Shown: positions 1-5,512 of the stretch, piece by piece | Numbering within the stretch: position 1 is the first letter of the stretch | Layout of the letters: every line of letters begins with the position of its first letter | DNA from: Oligoflexia bacterium | Lineage (GTDB): Bacteria; Bdellovibrionota; UBA1018; CAIMNF01 | Assembly: GCA_903842755.1 (NCBI GenBank) | Contig: CAIMNF010000137.1 | Location: forward strand, 1 to 6,390 | Direction of reading: 5' to 3' | DNA: 6,390 bases | Program-made: the position numbers and the translations under genes | Notes under the pieces: model-generated | Seen by the model: only the letters and a program-made list of their open reading frames with translations | What the model was told of the DNA's origin: nothing | Database searches by the model: none

Positions 1-340
1 CTGATAGGCTTTGGTGATCTGCTCCTTCATCCACTCCATGCCATGCGTGCGGATGACGAATTTCACGCAAATAAGAAACAAAAATTTCTGTGATTTCGAC
101 GACGGTCCAGGAAGTTGGCGGTCGCTTCTGAAATGCATTCATCAGATTTTCATCCCAGTCATTCGCGGCTAAGGCGCTAAATTTGGGCAAATATAATTCA
201 AGGACATCCGAAAAACGGATCCAAAACGCATCGTCATAAACATCGAAATGACCACTGATTTCGGCAAAAGTAGCTTTGGTTCCCCACTCATCTAACACCG
301 CCCGCTGCCACTCTCTTTGAAAAAGAAAAGGTGAACTCAT
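1..340 (-). CDS. DUF2063/BufC-like MNIO partner protein, N-terminal part (cut by window edge)
   Basis: An open frame on the minus strand starts at ATG 340-338 and stays open for 113 codons to the window edge, so the C-terminus is missing. The start is supported by an AAAGGA Shine-Dalgarno site six bases upstream and by an ATGA overlap with the stop of the upstream DUF692 gene, which implies translational coupling. The protein begins MSSPFLFQREWQRAVLDEWG. Around residues 30-95 there is a helical pattern (YDDAFWIRFSDVLELYLPKF, then PPTSWTVVEITEIFVSYLRE) that resembles the N-terminal DUF2063 domain (short helix, Y-x-N-like region, L-x-x-x-Y-P, then a PP-S-W/N helix). DUF2063 proteins (BufC, HvfC) are the usual partners of DUF692 enzymes and are thought to deliver the precursor peptide to them. 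The match is divergent, so the identification rests partly on gene position. No signal peptide is visible; a cytoplasmic location is expected. Confidence 0.7.
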   Translation of the reverse strand, partial: MSSPFLFQREWQRAVLDEWGTKATFAEISGHFDVYDDAFWIRFSDVLELYLPKFSALAANDWDENLMNAFQKRPPTSWTVVEITEIFVSYLREIRHPHAWHGVDEGADHQSLS

Positions 341-1182
341 AAACAATCCTTTAACTTTAATAGCTCAACTTCCATTTCGGACCATTCGGGAATGTGAGCG
401 TCCCGTTCGAGCATTAGGCAAGGAATGCCAAAATGGTCCGCATACCATCGGGTGAGATCCAAAACTTCCTTGCGGACAGGATGGTCGTGGGTATCGATCA
501 GAAAACCATCCTCGCGCGTGGTGTGCCCTGCTACGTGAACTTGACTGACCTTCTGATGGGGGAGGGATTTCAAAAATTGTTCCGCACTCCAACCGTGATT
601 GGACGCACTCACAAAAACATTATTGATGTCCAGCAACAATCGGCAATCGGTCTTGCGAACCAACTCGGTGAGAAATTCCTCCTCACGCATCTCGGAACTT
701 TTAAAAGTGACGTAACTGGAAACATTTTCAATTAATAACGGCCTTTTCAAAAAGTCTTGCACCTTTGAAATGCGATCCGACACATAATTCAAAAAGTGCT
801 GCGTATAGGGTATGGGATTTAAATCGTGCAAATTAATCCCATCTACTCCCGTCCAACACAAATGATCCGAGACAAAGAGGGGCTCCGATTGATCGACCAA
901 AGATTTAAGCTTGCCCAAATAGTTCTGATTTAAAGGGTCTGCTGACCCCAAATTGAGCGAGACTCCATGAAGAGCCACCGGAAGGATTTCACGAATGCGA
1001 CTTAATGTTTTTTGAGCGCGTGGGTTGGCTTGATTTTGCCAATCCATAAAGTTCTCTGATACGACCTCAACCCACTGAATGTAGGCAGGGCGGGTTTCCG
1101 GATTTAAAAAAATAGGGAAATGGGGTGAGCGCAATCCAACACCCAAACCTATTTTTTTTTGAGAAACTGGCTCGCCTGGCAT
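337..1182 (-). CDS. bufB: DUF692 / MNIO-family bufferin maturase (BufB-like)
   Basis: This 281-residue protein has the full length and motif order of the DUF692 family, the multinuclear non-heme iron oxidative enzymes (MbnB, BufB, HvfB) that modify cysteines in peptide precursors. Visible motifs are GLGVGLR (12-18), WVEVVSENFM (37-46), LHGVSLNLGS (71-80), SDHLCW (105-110), IENVSSY (151-157), LLLDINNVFVSASNHG (182-197), QVHVAGH (214-220), LIDTHDHPV (228-236) and LERDAHIPEW (258-267). The His, Glu, Asp and Asn residues in these motifs are the usual iron-ligand set of the TIM-barrel active site, so the enzyme looks intact. It lies just downstream of a small two-Cys secreted peptide gene and overlaps a DUF2063-like gene, the standard bufferin layout. 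An intrinsic terminator precedes it, so expression probably needs readthrough. The start is somewhat uncertain: the ATG at 1182 has a poor ribosome site, and a run of nine A lies near codons 9-11. The family is certain; the product is inferred. Confidence 0.95.
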   Translation of the reverse strand: MPGEPVSQKKIGLGVGLRSPHFPIFLNPETRPAYIQWVEVVSENFMDWQNQANPRAQKTLSRIREILPVALHGVSLNLGSADPLNQNYLGKLKSLVDQSEPLFVSDHLCWTGVDGINLHDLNPIPYTQHFLNYVSDRISKVQDFLKRPLLIENVSSYVTFKSSEMREEEFLTELVRKTDCRLLLDINNVFVSASNHGWSAEQFLKSLPHQKVSQVHVAGHTTREDGFLIDTHDHPVRKEVLDLTRWYADHFGIPCLMLERDAHIPEWSEMEVELLKLKDCL

Positions 1183-1213
1183 AGGGCCATAAGGTACCTT
1201 AGTTCCCTTAAAT

Positions 1214-1245
1214 AAAAAAGGCCCAAATTCCCAAGAATTTGAGCC
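1214..1245 (-). terminator. Intrinsic terminator between RiPP precursor and maturase genes
   Basis: Read on the minus strand, GGCTCAAATTC, loop TTGG and GAATTTGGGCC form an 11-bp stem with a single G-U pair and a four-base loop, followed at once by six T. This is a textbook rho-independent terminator. It sits 33 bases after the precursor stop codon and 31 bases before the maturase ATG. Because the maturase has no other obvious promoter, the terminator probably works as a partial one that sets a high precursor-to-enzyme ratio. Confidence 0.9.
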
Positions 1246-1260
1246 ATTATCGTCCGTATA

Positions 1261-1280
1261 AGACTTTAAACTAAAGGTCT
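1261..1280 (-). other. Imperfect hairpin at the 3' end of the precursor gene
   Basis: The minus-strand sequence AGACCTTTAGTTTAAAGTCT forms an 8-bp stem with one bulged C and a short loop, directly at the precursor stop codon. It has no T-run, so it is not a terminator by itself. It could help protect the 3' end of the short precursor mRNA that ends at the terminator downstream. Such a short AT-rich stem may also be chance. Confidence 0.3.
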
Positions 1281-1542
1281 AGTTGGCTTTTTCAGCTTCA
1301 GCAGCTGGAGCAGCTTTTTTGCCTTTTGCAGCTTTTTTGCCTTTTGCAGCAGCTTTTTTAGTTGCTTTGCAAGAATTTGCATCTTTGCCATTGCAAGAAT
1401 TTGCTTCTTTTGCGGCTGGAGCAGCGGCAGCAGCTGGAGCGGCAGCAGCAGCATGAGCAGCAGCTTCTCCTTCAGCGTGAGCAGTAGAACCTGCGATTAA
1501 ACCAGCAATCATCGATGCAGCAAATACATTTTTCATGTTCAT
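1279..1542 (-). CDS. Small secreted Cys-containing precursor peptide, bufferin-like MNIO substrate
   Basis: The chosen start (ATG 1542-1540) gives 87 residues and has an AAAGGAA Shine-Dalgarno site about ten bases upstream; an in-frame ATG at 1596 would only add 18 residues in front of the signal peptide. Residues 1-23 form a Sec signal peptide (MNMKN, hydrophobic core VFAASMIAGLIAGS, probable cleavage AHA|E). Residues 24-44 are an Ala/Pro/His linker. Residues 47-62 hold a tandem repeat, ANSCNGKD and ANSCKATK, with the only two cysteines (50 and 58). Residues 62-76 are Lys/Ala/Gly-rich with KGKKAA repeats, and the tail is Ala/Glu. Exported, low-complexity, Cys-containing peptides encoded just before DUF692 genes are substrates of these enzymes (bufferins, HvfA). 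The position here and the N-S-C-x-G-K motif make this the probable substrate, but it lacks the four-Cys DUF2282 pattern and the EGKCG repeats. A copper- or metal-related periplasmic role is inferred from the family only. Confidence 0.82.
   Translation of the reverse strand: MNMKNVFAASMIAGLIAGSTAHAEGEAAAHAAAAAPAAAAAPAAKEANSCNGKDANSCKATKKAAAKGKKAAKGKKAAPAAEAEKAN
1310..1345. repeat. Perfect 18-bp tandem repeat in the precursor gene
   Basis: The unit GCAGCTTTTTTGCCTTTT occurs twice without a mismatch (1310-1327 and 1328-1345), with a partial third copy starting at 1346. On the coding (minus) strand it encodes the repeated KGKKAA of the precursor's basic tail. The unit is a multiple of three, so gain or loss of copies would keep the frame. 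Confidence 0.9.
1367..1414. repeat. 24-bp tandem repeat encoding the duplicated ANSC core motif
   Basis: TTGCAAGAATTTGC occurs at 1367-1380 and again at 1391-1404, exactly 24 bases (eight codons) apart. Each copy encodes ANSC on the minus strand and carries one of the two cysteines. The rest of the unit has diverged (NGKD versus KATK), which looks like an older duplication of the modifiable core. Confidence 0.75.
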
Positions 1543-1628
1543 ATTGATCAGTTCCTTTCGTGAACTAAATTGTTGTTTGTAGCTCAAGACTGACATTGAA
1601 TTCTTTCCGTTTCAAGGATTTTATTTGA

Positions 1629-2834
1629 TCAAAGTCCCCGAAGTAAAACCGCTACTCCTTGTCCACCACTTACACAAAGAGTTGCTACTCCGAGAGCACC
1701 CGATTTTCCCTTCAATTGATGCGCAAGAGTCACAATCAATCGCGCGCCAGTGGCTCCAATCGGGTGACCTATCGCAATTGCGCCGCCTCGGGGATTTAAT
1801 TTTTGTGGCTCAATTTTTAAGCTGCGATTGCACGCAATGACTTGTGCAGCAAACGCTTCGTTTAACTCTACCGCTTCCAAATCGTTAACCGTAATTCCAT
1901 GGCGAGCTAAAAGTTTTAACGTCGAATCGACCGGCCCCAGCCCCATGCGCTTCGGATCCAGCGCAATCGATTCATAGTCTAAGAACTCTACTTCACTGGT
2001 CGGCCTTTTTTCAGTACTCACTTGCATAAATGCTGCTCCGTCGGTTATTCCAGAAGCATTTCCTGCGGTCACACTCCCCGCTTGCGGATCAAACACGGGG
2101 GGCAATTTATTTAAACTCTGCAACGTTGTTTGAGGACGTCGATGCTCATCTTCTTTGAGAACCGACACTACTCCTCCCTTTTCCTCGGCCTTAATTTCAA
2201 AAGTTTCTGAAAGAAATTTTCCAGAACTCCACGCGGCTTCTGCTCTTTTTTGGGATTCAAGCGCGTACGCATCCTGCTCGCTCCTGGAAATGGCCAATTC
2301 TTTTGCCAAATATGTTTCTACCGTTGCACCCATCAACAGGTTGGCCATCGGACAAAAAAAACCATCTTGAGTCATGCCATCTAAGATTTCAGTATTGCCC
2401 ATCCTTAAGCCAAAGCGTCCGTTCATCAACAAATAAGGGGTATTGGACATACTTTCGACCCCACCTGCATAAATAAATTTTGCGCGACCGAGCGCAATTT
2501 TTTCTGCAGCTGCAATTACCGAAGCCATTCCTGATGCACAAGCCTGATTGAACGTAATCGCTGGAACCGTTTCACTTAGTCCAGAAAACAAAGCAGCCTG
2601 CCGGGCAGGATTAGGTCGTGCGCCTGCTTGCCTTGCATGCCCCAAAAACACCCAGTCTGCTTCCTTTCCATTAAAACCATTTACACTCGCCCGCTTTTGA
2701 CATTCCGAAAGCGCCAATGCGGCTAACTCCCCAGCAGGAAACCGTTTTAATGCACCGCCAAACTTTCCAATAGGGGTGCGCACGGTGGCGCCAATAAAGA
2801 TTGGTTTTGGAAATGCAGAATGGAGTTTTGACAT
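1629..2834 (-). CDS. Thiolase (acetyl-CoA C-acyltransferase)
   Basis: This 401-residue protein has the normal length of type I/II thiolases, which condense two acyl-CoA units or cleave 3-ketoacyl-CoA. The N-terminal signature is RTPIGKFGG (19-27). The nucleophilic cysteine is C99 in NQACASGMAS. VESMSNTPYL (126-135) follows, then NEAFA (325-329), then catalytic H357 in GGAIAIGHPIGATGARL, and C387 in LCVSGGQG near the C-terminus. All catalytic residues are present, so the enzyme should be active in the cytoplasm. The sequence alone does not separate a biosynthetic acetoacetyl-CoA thiolase (AtoB/PhaA-like) from a beta-oxidation one; no hydroxyacyl-CoA dehydrogenase or PHA gene is adjacent. The start at 2834 lacks a clear Shine-Dalgarno site and is only 14 bases from the divergent permease ATG. 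The precursor gene follows on the same strand after 86 bases, with no terminator seen in between. Confidence 0.95.
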   Translation of the reverse strand: MSKLHSAFPKPIFIGATVRTPIGKFGGALKRFPAGELAALALSECQKRASVNGFNGKEADWVFLGHARQAGARPNPARQAALFSGLSETVPAITFNQACASGMASVIAAAEKIALGRAKFIYAGGVESMSNTPYLLMNGRFGLRMGNTEILDGMTQDGFFCPMANLLMGATVETYLAKELAISRSEQDAYALESQKRAEAAWSSGKFLSETFEIKAEEKGGVVSVLKEDEHRRPQTTLQSLNKLPPVFDPQAGSVTAGNASGITDGAAFMQVSTEKRPTSEVEFLDYESIALDPKRMGLGPVDSTLKLLARHGITVNDLEAVELNEAFAAQVIACNRSLKIEPQKLNPRGGAIAIGHPIGATGARLIVTLAHQLKGKSGALGVATLCVSGGQGVAVLLRGL

Positions 2835-2835
2835 A

Positions 2836-2841
2836 TATACT
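2836..2841 (+). promoter_or_regulatory. Candidate -10 element of the MFS gene (leaderless start)
   Basis: TATACT matches the TATAAT consensus in five of six positions and ends seven bases before the ATG at 2849. Transcription would then begin at or next to the start codon, which fits the absence of a Shine-Dalgarno site. No convincing -35 box lies 16-18 bases upstream. On the other strand, GATAAA (2848-2843) sits eight bases before the thiolase ATG and could play the same role. Confidence 0.4.
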
Positions 2842-2848
2842 TTTTATC

Positions 2849-4078
2849 ATGTCTCACGCTGCACCACAACCCTCGTCAAAACTCGATTTAAATTCGAGCG
2901 AGAAGAACAAAATCGTCCTCATTTTGGGAATGATTATGTTCACTCACATTATGGACTTTATGGTGTTGATGCCGCTTGGACCACAGCTCATGCGCCTTTT
3001 TGAAATTACTCCTCATCAATTTTCTTTTTTAGTCTCTGCCTACTCGTTTGCCGCAGGGATCTGCGGCCTACTTGGATCACTTATTTTTGATCGATTAGAC
3101 CGGAAACACGCATTAGTGGGCGCTTTTTCTGGTTTTTTACTGGGCACTCTTTGCTGTGCTTTCGCACCAAATTTTACATTCTTACTCATCGCTCGAGCAA
3201 TTTCTGGTGCCTTTGGGGGCGTATTAAATGCGATTTGTTTTTCGATTGTAGGCGATGTTTTTTATATTCAAGAACGGGGTTCGGCGACAGGAAAACTCAT
3301 GACTTCGTTTTCACTTGCGGCGATTGTTGGCGTTCCAGCGGGTTTATTGGTCGCCACCCACTTCTCGTGGCACGCCCCTTTCATTGGCATTGCGGCCTTG
3401 GGAAGCATCATTTTAACTTTTGCACTCAAAAACATTCCGAATGTCAAACCTCAAGCTCCTCTTCATTATTTAGGCATTTTTTCGGGTATCTCGGAGAACA
3501 TCTTAGACTCTAATTCGCGAAAAGCCCTGATCACCACCTTTCTGATGATGCTCAGTCAATTTGTGGTGATTCCCTTTATCAGTCCATACTTAGTTTCCAA
3601 TGTAGGCTTTCCCGAAGTCGACTTGCCTTTCGTTTACCTTCTGGGTGGAACGATGACTGCTATTAGCGGCCCCATCATGGGAAAATTGAGCGATCGTTAT
3701 GGCGCCAGACGGGTATTTTTAAAAACAGGTCTTCTGTTCCTTATCCCCGTTTTTTTTATTACTCACCTGGGAAAGGTTCAAATTCCGATCACCCTTTTGG
3801 TTACCACTGGATTTTTTATCTTTTCAAACTCTCGCATGGTTCCCGCAATGACCCTCATTTCTTCGAGTATTCCGCCCAGTCGACGGGGCAGTTTTATGAG
3901 TTTAAATTCTTGTCTCCAACAACTGGGGTCGGCAACAGCTTCGTTTGTCGGCGGTTGGGTCGTTACCCAAAATCAAGGAACTTTATTAATGGACGGCTTT
4001 GCTAGCACCGCTTACCTTGCTGCCGCATTTGGGATTTGCGCCTATTTTATTGGTCAAAAAATAAAACTTATTTCATAA
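2849..4078 (+). CDS. MFS transporter, 12-TM drug/metabolite:H+ antiporter type
   Basis: From the ATG at 2849 the protein has 409 residues. A polar N-terminus of about 20 residues is followed by twelve predicted membrane segments (roughly 22-44, 58-80, 89-108, 110-134, 153-171, 175-195, 228-250, 260-279, 290-308, 312-332, 350-373, 385-404). The cytoplasmic loop after TM2 holds MFS motif A (GSLIFDRLDRKHAL, from residue 76), repeated after TM8 (GKLSDRYGARRV, from 278). TM5 carries a motif-C-like AIVGVPAGLLVA (158-169), typical of the proton-driven efflux (AraJ/DHA1-like) branch. The substrate cannot be read from the sequence. A TTG codon at 2801 would add 16 residues but would overlap the divergent thiolase coding region, so I prefer 2849. 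The class III aminotransferase gene follows after 9 bases, which suggests co-transcription and a transported amine or amino acid. Confidence 0.92.
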   Translation: MSHAAPQPSSKLDLNSSEKNKIVLILGMIMFTHIMDFMVLMPLGPQLMRLFEITPHQFSFLVSAYSFAAGICGLLGSLIFDRLDRKHALVGAFSGFLLGTLCCAFAPNFTFLLIARAISGAFGGVLNAICFSIVGDVFYIQERGSATGKLMTSFSLAAIVGVPAGLLVATHFSWHAPFIGIAALGSIILTFALKNIPNVKPQAPLHYLGIFSGISENILDSNSRKALITTFLMMLSQFVVIPFISPYLVSNVGFPEVDLPFVYLLGGTMTAISGPIMGKLSDRYGARRVFLKTGLLFLIPVFFITHLGKVQIPITLLVTTGFFIFSNSRMVPAMTLISSSIPPSRRGSFMSLNSCLQQLGSATASFVGGWVVTQNQGTLLMDGFASTAYLAAAFGICAYFIGQKIKLIS

Positions 4079-4079
4079 T
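4074..4079 (+). promoter_or_regulatory. Candidate -10 element before the aminotransferase gene
   Basis: CATAAT matches five of six consensus positions, overlaps the MFS stop codon and ends eight bases before the aminotransferase ATG, which has no Shine-Dalgarno site. TTGGTC (4050-4055) lies 18 bases upstream and is only a weak -35. This may allow a leaderless internal transcript; otherwise the gene depends on readthrough and reinitiation from the permease gene. Confidence 0.3.
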
Positions 4080-4087
4080 CTAACCCT

Positions 4088-5461
4088 ATGCAATCTGTTC
4101 AATTCCCCCAAGGTCACGTGCTTTTTCGAAACCTAAATAAAGCTTATCCCCTGTGTACTCATGGAAAAGGCGTTTATTTGTTTGATCAATCTGGAAAAAA
4201 ATACTTCGATGCGTCTGGTGGAGCCTTGGTCACAAATTTAGGCCATGGAAACTCTGAGCTCCTTGAAGTTTTTATTCAACAGCTCTCCAAGGTGACCTAT
4301 GTGAACGGAACACAGTTTACTACTCCCGTTATGGAAGCGTGCGCCGAAAAACTTTCAAATTTTGCAAAACCATTGGGGTTGAATAAAATTGCCCTTCTCT
4401 CGTCTGGATCCGAAGCGGTCGAAGCAGCGATTAAATTTGCAAGGCAACTCTGGGCAGATCGCGGAATGGGATCAAAGCATAAATTGATTGCCCGCACCCC
4501 TGGCTATCATGGCAATACGCTGTATGCGCTATCCGCTTCGGGAAGACCCCATTATAAAAAAGTTTATGGTCCGCTGATTTCTCCAGTTCTTACCGTTTCT
4601 ACGCCCTATGGTTACCGGGCCCCCTTTGTTGATGCTGCAACACCGTTGGATCGATTAAAGCAGTACGACGAAAAAGGAGCTGATTTTTACGCAAATGAAC
4701 TTCAAAGCCTGATTGATCAAGAAGGGGCTAACACCATTTCTGCCTTTATTTTTGAAACGGTGAGCGGTTCTTCTACCGGCGCATGGACGCCCCCCAAAGG
4801 CTATTTTCAACGCGTTCAAGAGATTTGCACAAAAAATAATATTTTAATGATTGCAGACGAAGTCATGTGCGGAGCTGGCCGAACTGATCGTTTTTTTGCG
4901 TCAGAGCATTACGATCTTAAACCAGATCTCGTGGTTTTAGGAAAAGGGCTTAATGCGGGCATCGTTCCCGTTTCAGCGGTGATCGTCAAGGAAGAGCACC
5001 TTGAAACTTTTAAACGCGTGAGTGGTGGCTTTATGCATGCACAAACGTACATGCAAGCACCGTCCCTTGCGGCGGCAGCCCTTGCGGTACTTAGTTATTT
5101 TGAAAAGCACCAGGTTTTGATTCACGCTCAACCCATCGGTCATTATTTCCAGGAGCAGCTTCAAAAAGTGATTTCACCGCTCGAAACCGTAGGAAGTGTG
5201 ACCGGCATTGGTCACATGGCTGGAGTAGAATTTGTAGCAGACAAACCAAGTCGCCGCCCCTTTCCCATTGCGCAAAAATTTTCATTAAAATTTGTACAAC
5301 ACGCGCAAGACCTAGGCCTCATCCTTTGGCCAAACTATGGCCAGGCCGATGGAATCAACGGTGACTTAGTGATGCTTGGGCCATCTTTATTGATGACGCG
5401 CACGGAAGTCGACGACTGCATCTCGTTACTCAAGTCCGCAATCGAAACCTTTAAATTATAA
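4088..5461 (+). CDS. Class III PLP-dependent aminotransferase
   Basis: This 457-residue protein is a fold-type I, class III aminotransferase with full family length. Motifs in order: YFDASGGALVTNLGHGN (39-55), the phosphate-binding SSGSEAVEAAIKFAR (105-119), PGYHGNTL (138-145), IFETVSGSSTGAW (221-233), IADEVMCGAGRTDRFFA (255-271) with D257 as pyridine-nitrogen ligand, and LGKGLNAGIVPVSAV (284-298) with K286 as the Schiff-base lysine. A conserved C-terminal stretch includes GDLVMLGPSLLMT. It should transfer an amino group between an amine or amino acid and a keto acid in the cytoplasm. The pattern resembles the broad 'aspartate aminotransferase family' of class III (YodT-like or omega-amino type); the true substrate is unknown. 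It starts 9 bases after the permease stop codon, so the two are probably an operon. The upstream sequence CTAACCCT has no ribosome site. No terminator is visible after the stop codon. Confidence 0.95.
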   Translation: MQSVQFPQGHVLFRNLNKAYPLCTHGKGVYLFDQSGKKYFDASGGALVTNLGHGNSELLEVFIQQLSKVTYVNGTQFTTPVMEACAEKLSNFAKPLGLNKIALLSSGSEAVEAAIKFARQLWADRGMGSKHKLIARTPGYHGNTLYALSASGRPHYKKVYGPLISPVLTVSTPYGYRAPFVDAATPLDRLKQYDEKGADFYANELQSLIDQEGANTISAFIFETVSGSSTGAWTPPKGYFQRVQEICTKNNILMIADEVMCGAGRTDRFFASEHYDLKPDLVVLGKGLNAGIVPVSAVIVKEEHLETFKRVSGGFMHAQTYMQAPSLAAAALAVLSYFEKHQVLIHAQPIGHYFQEQLQKVISPLETVGSVTGIGHMAGVEFVADKPSRRPFPIAQKFSLKFVQHAQDLGLILWPNYGQADGINGDLVMLGPSLLMTRTEVDDCISLLKSAIETFKL

Positions 5462-5464
5462 CAA

Positions 5465-5493
5465 TTGACACAGGGCGCCTAAACTGTTACAGC
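5465..5493 (+). promoter_or_regulatory. Sigma-70-type promoter of the secreted-protein gene
   Basis: A perfect TTGACA (5465-5470) is followed after 17 bases by TACAGC (5488-5493), a weak -10 strengthened by the extended TGT just before it (5485-5487). Transcription would begin near 5500, some 13 bases before the ATG, leaving a short leader that contains the GAGGGA Shine-Dalgarno site. The -35 box is ideal; the -10 matches only three of six positions. Confidence 0.55.
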
Positions 5494-5512
5494 CAGTCGA
5501 AGAGGGACTGTA

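Noticed and set aside
433..735. 100-codon plus-strand open frame
   Set aside because: It lies wholly antisense to the DUF692 gene, has no family resemblance, and its length is explained by the opposite strand's codon pattern.
1266..1454. Minus-strand open frame rich in Leu, Gln and Lys
   Set aside because: It is the shifted frame of the Ala/Lys-rich precursor gene; the low-complexity repeats create it. The precursor frame has the signal peptide and ribosome site.
1543..1596. N-terminal extension of the precursor from the ATG at 1596
   Set aside because: It would put 18 polar residues before a clear signal peptide and lacks a ribosome site, while AAAGGAA precedes the ATG at 1542.
1543..1628. 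Promoter for the precursor gene between thiolase and precursor
   Set aside because: TTGAAA (1615-1610) and TTGAGC (1587-1582) can be seen, but neither has a credible -10 at 16-18 bases, so I do not call a promoter here. Readthrough from the thiolase gene or a non-sigma-70 promoter is possible.
2801..2848. N-terminal extension of the MFS protein from TTG 2801
   Set aside because: It would overlap the first codons of the divergent thiolase gene and adds no recognised segment.
3151..3513. Cys/Phe-rich plus-strand open frame of 120 codons
   Set aside because: It is an alternative frame inside the permease gene, with unnatural composition and no start signals.
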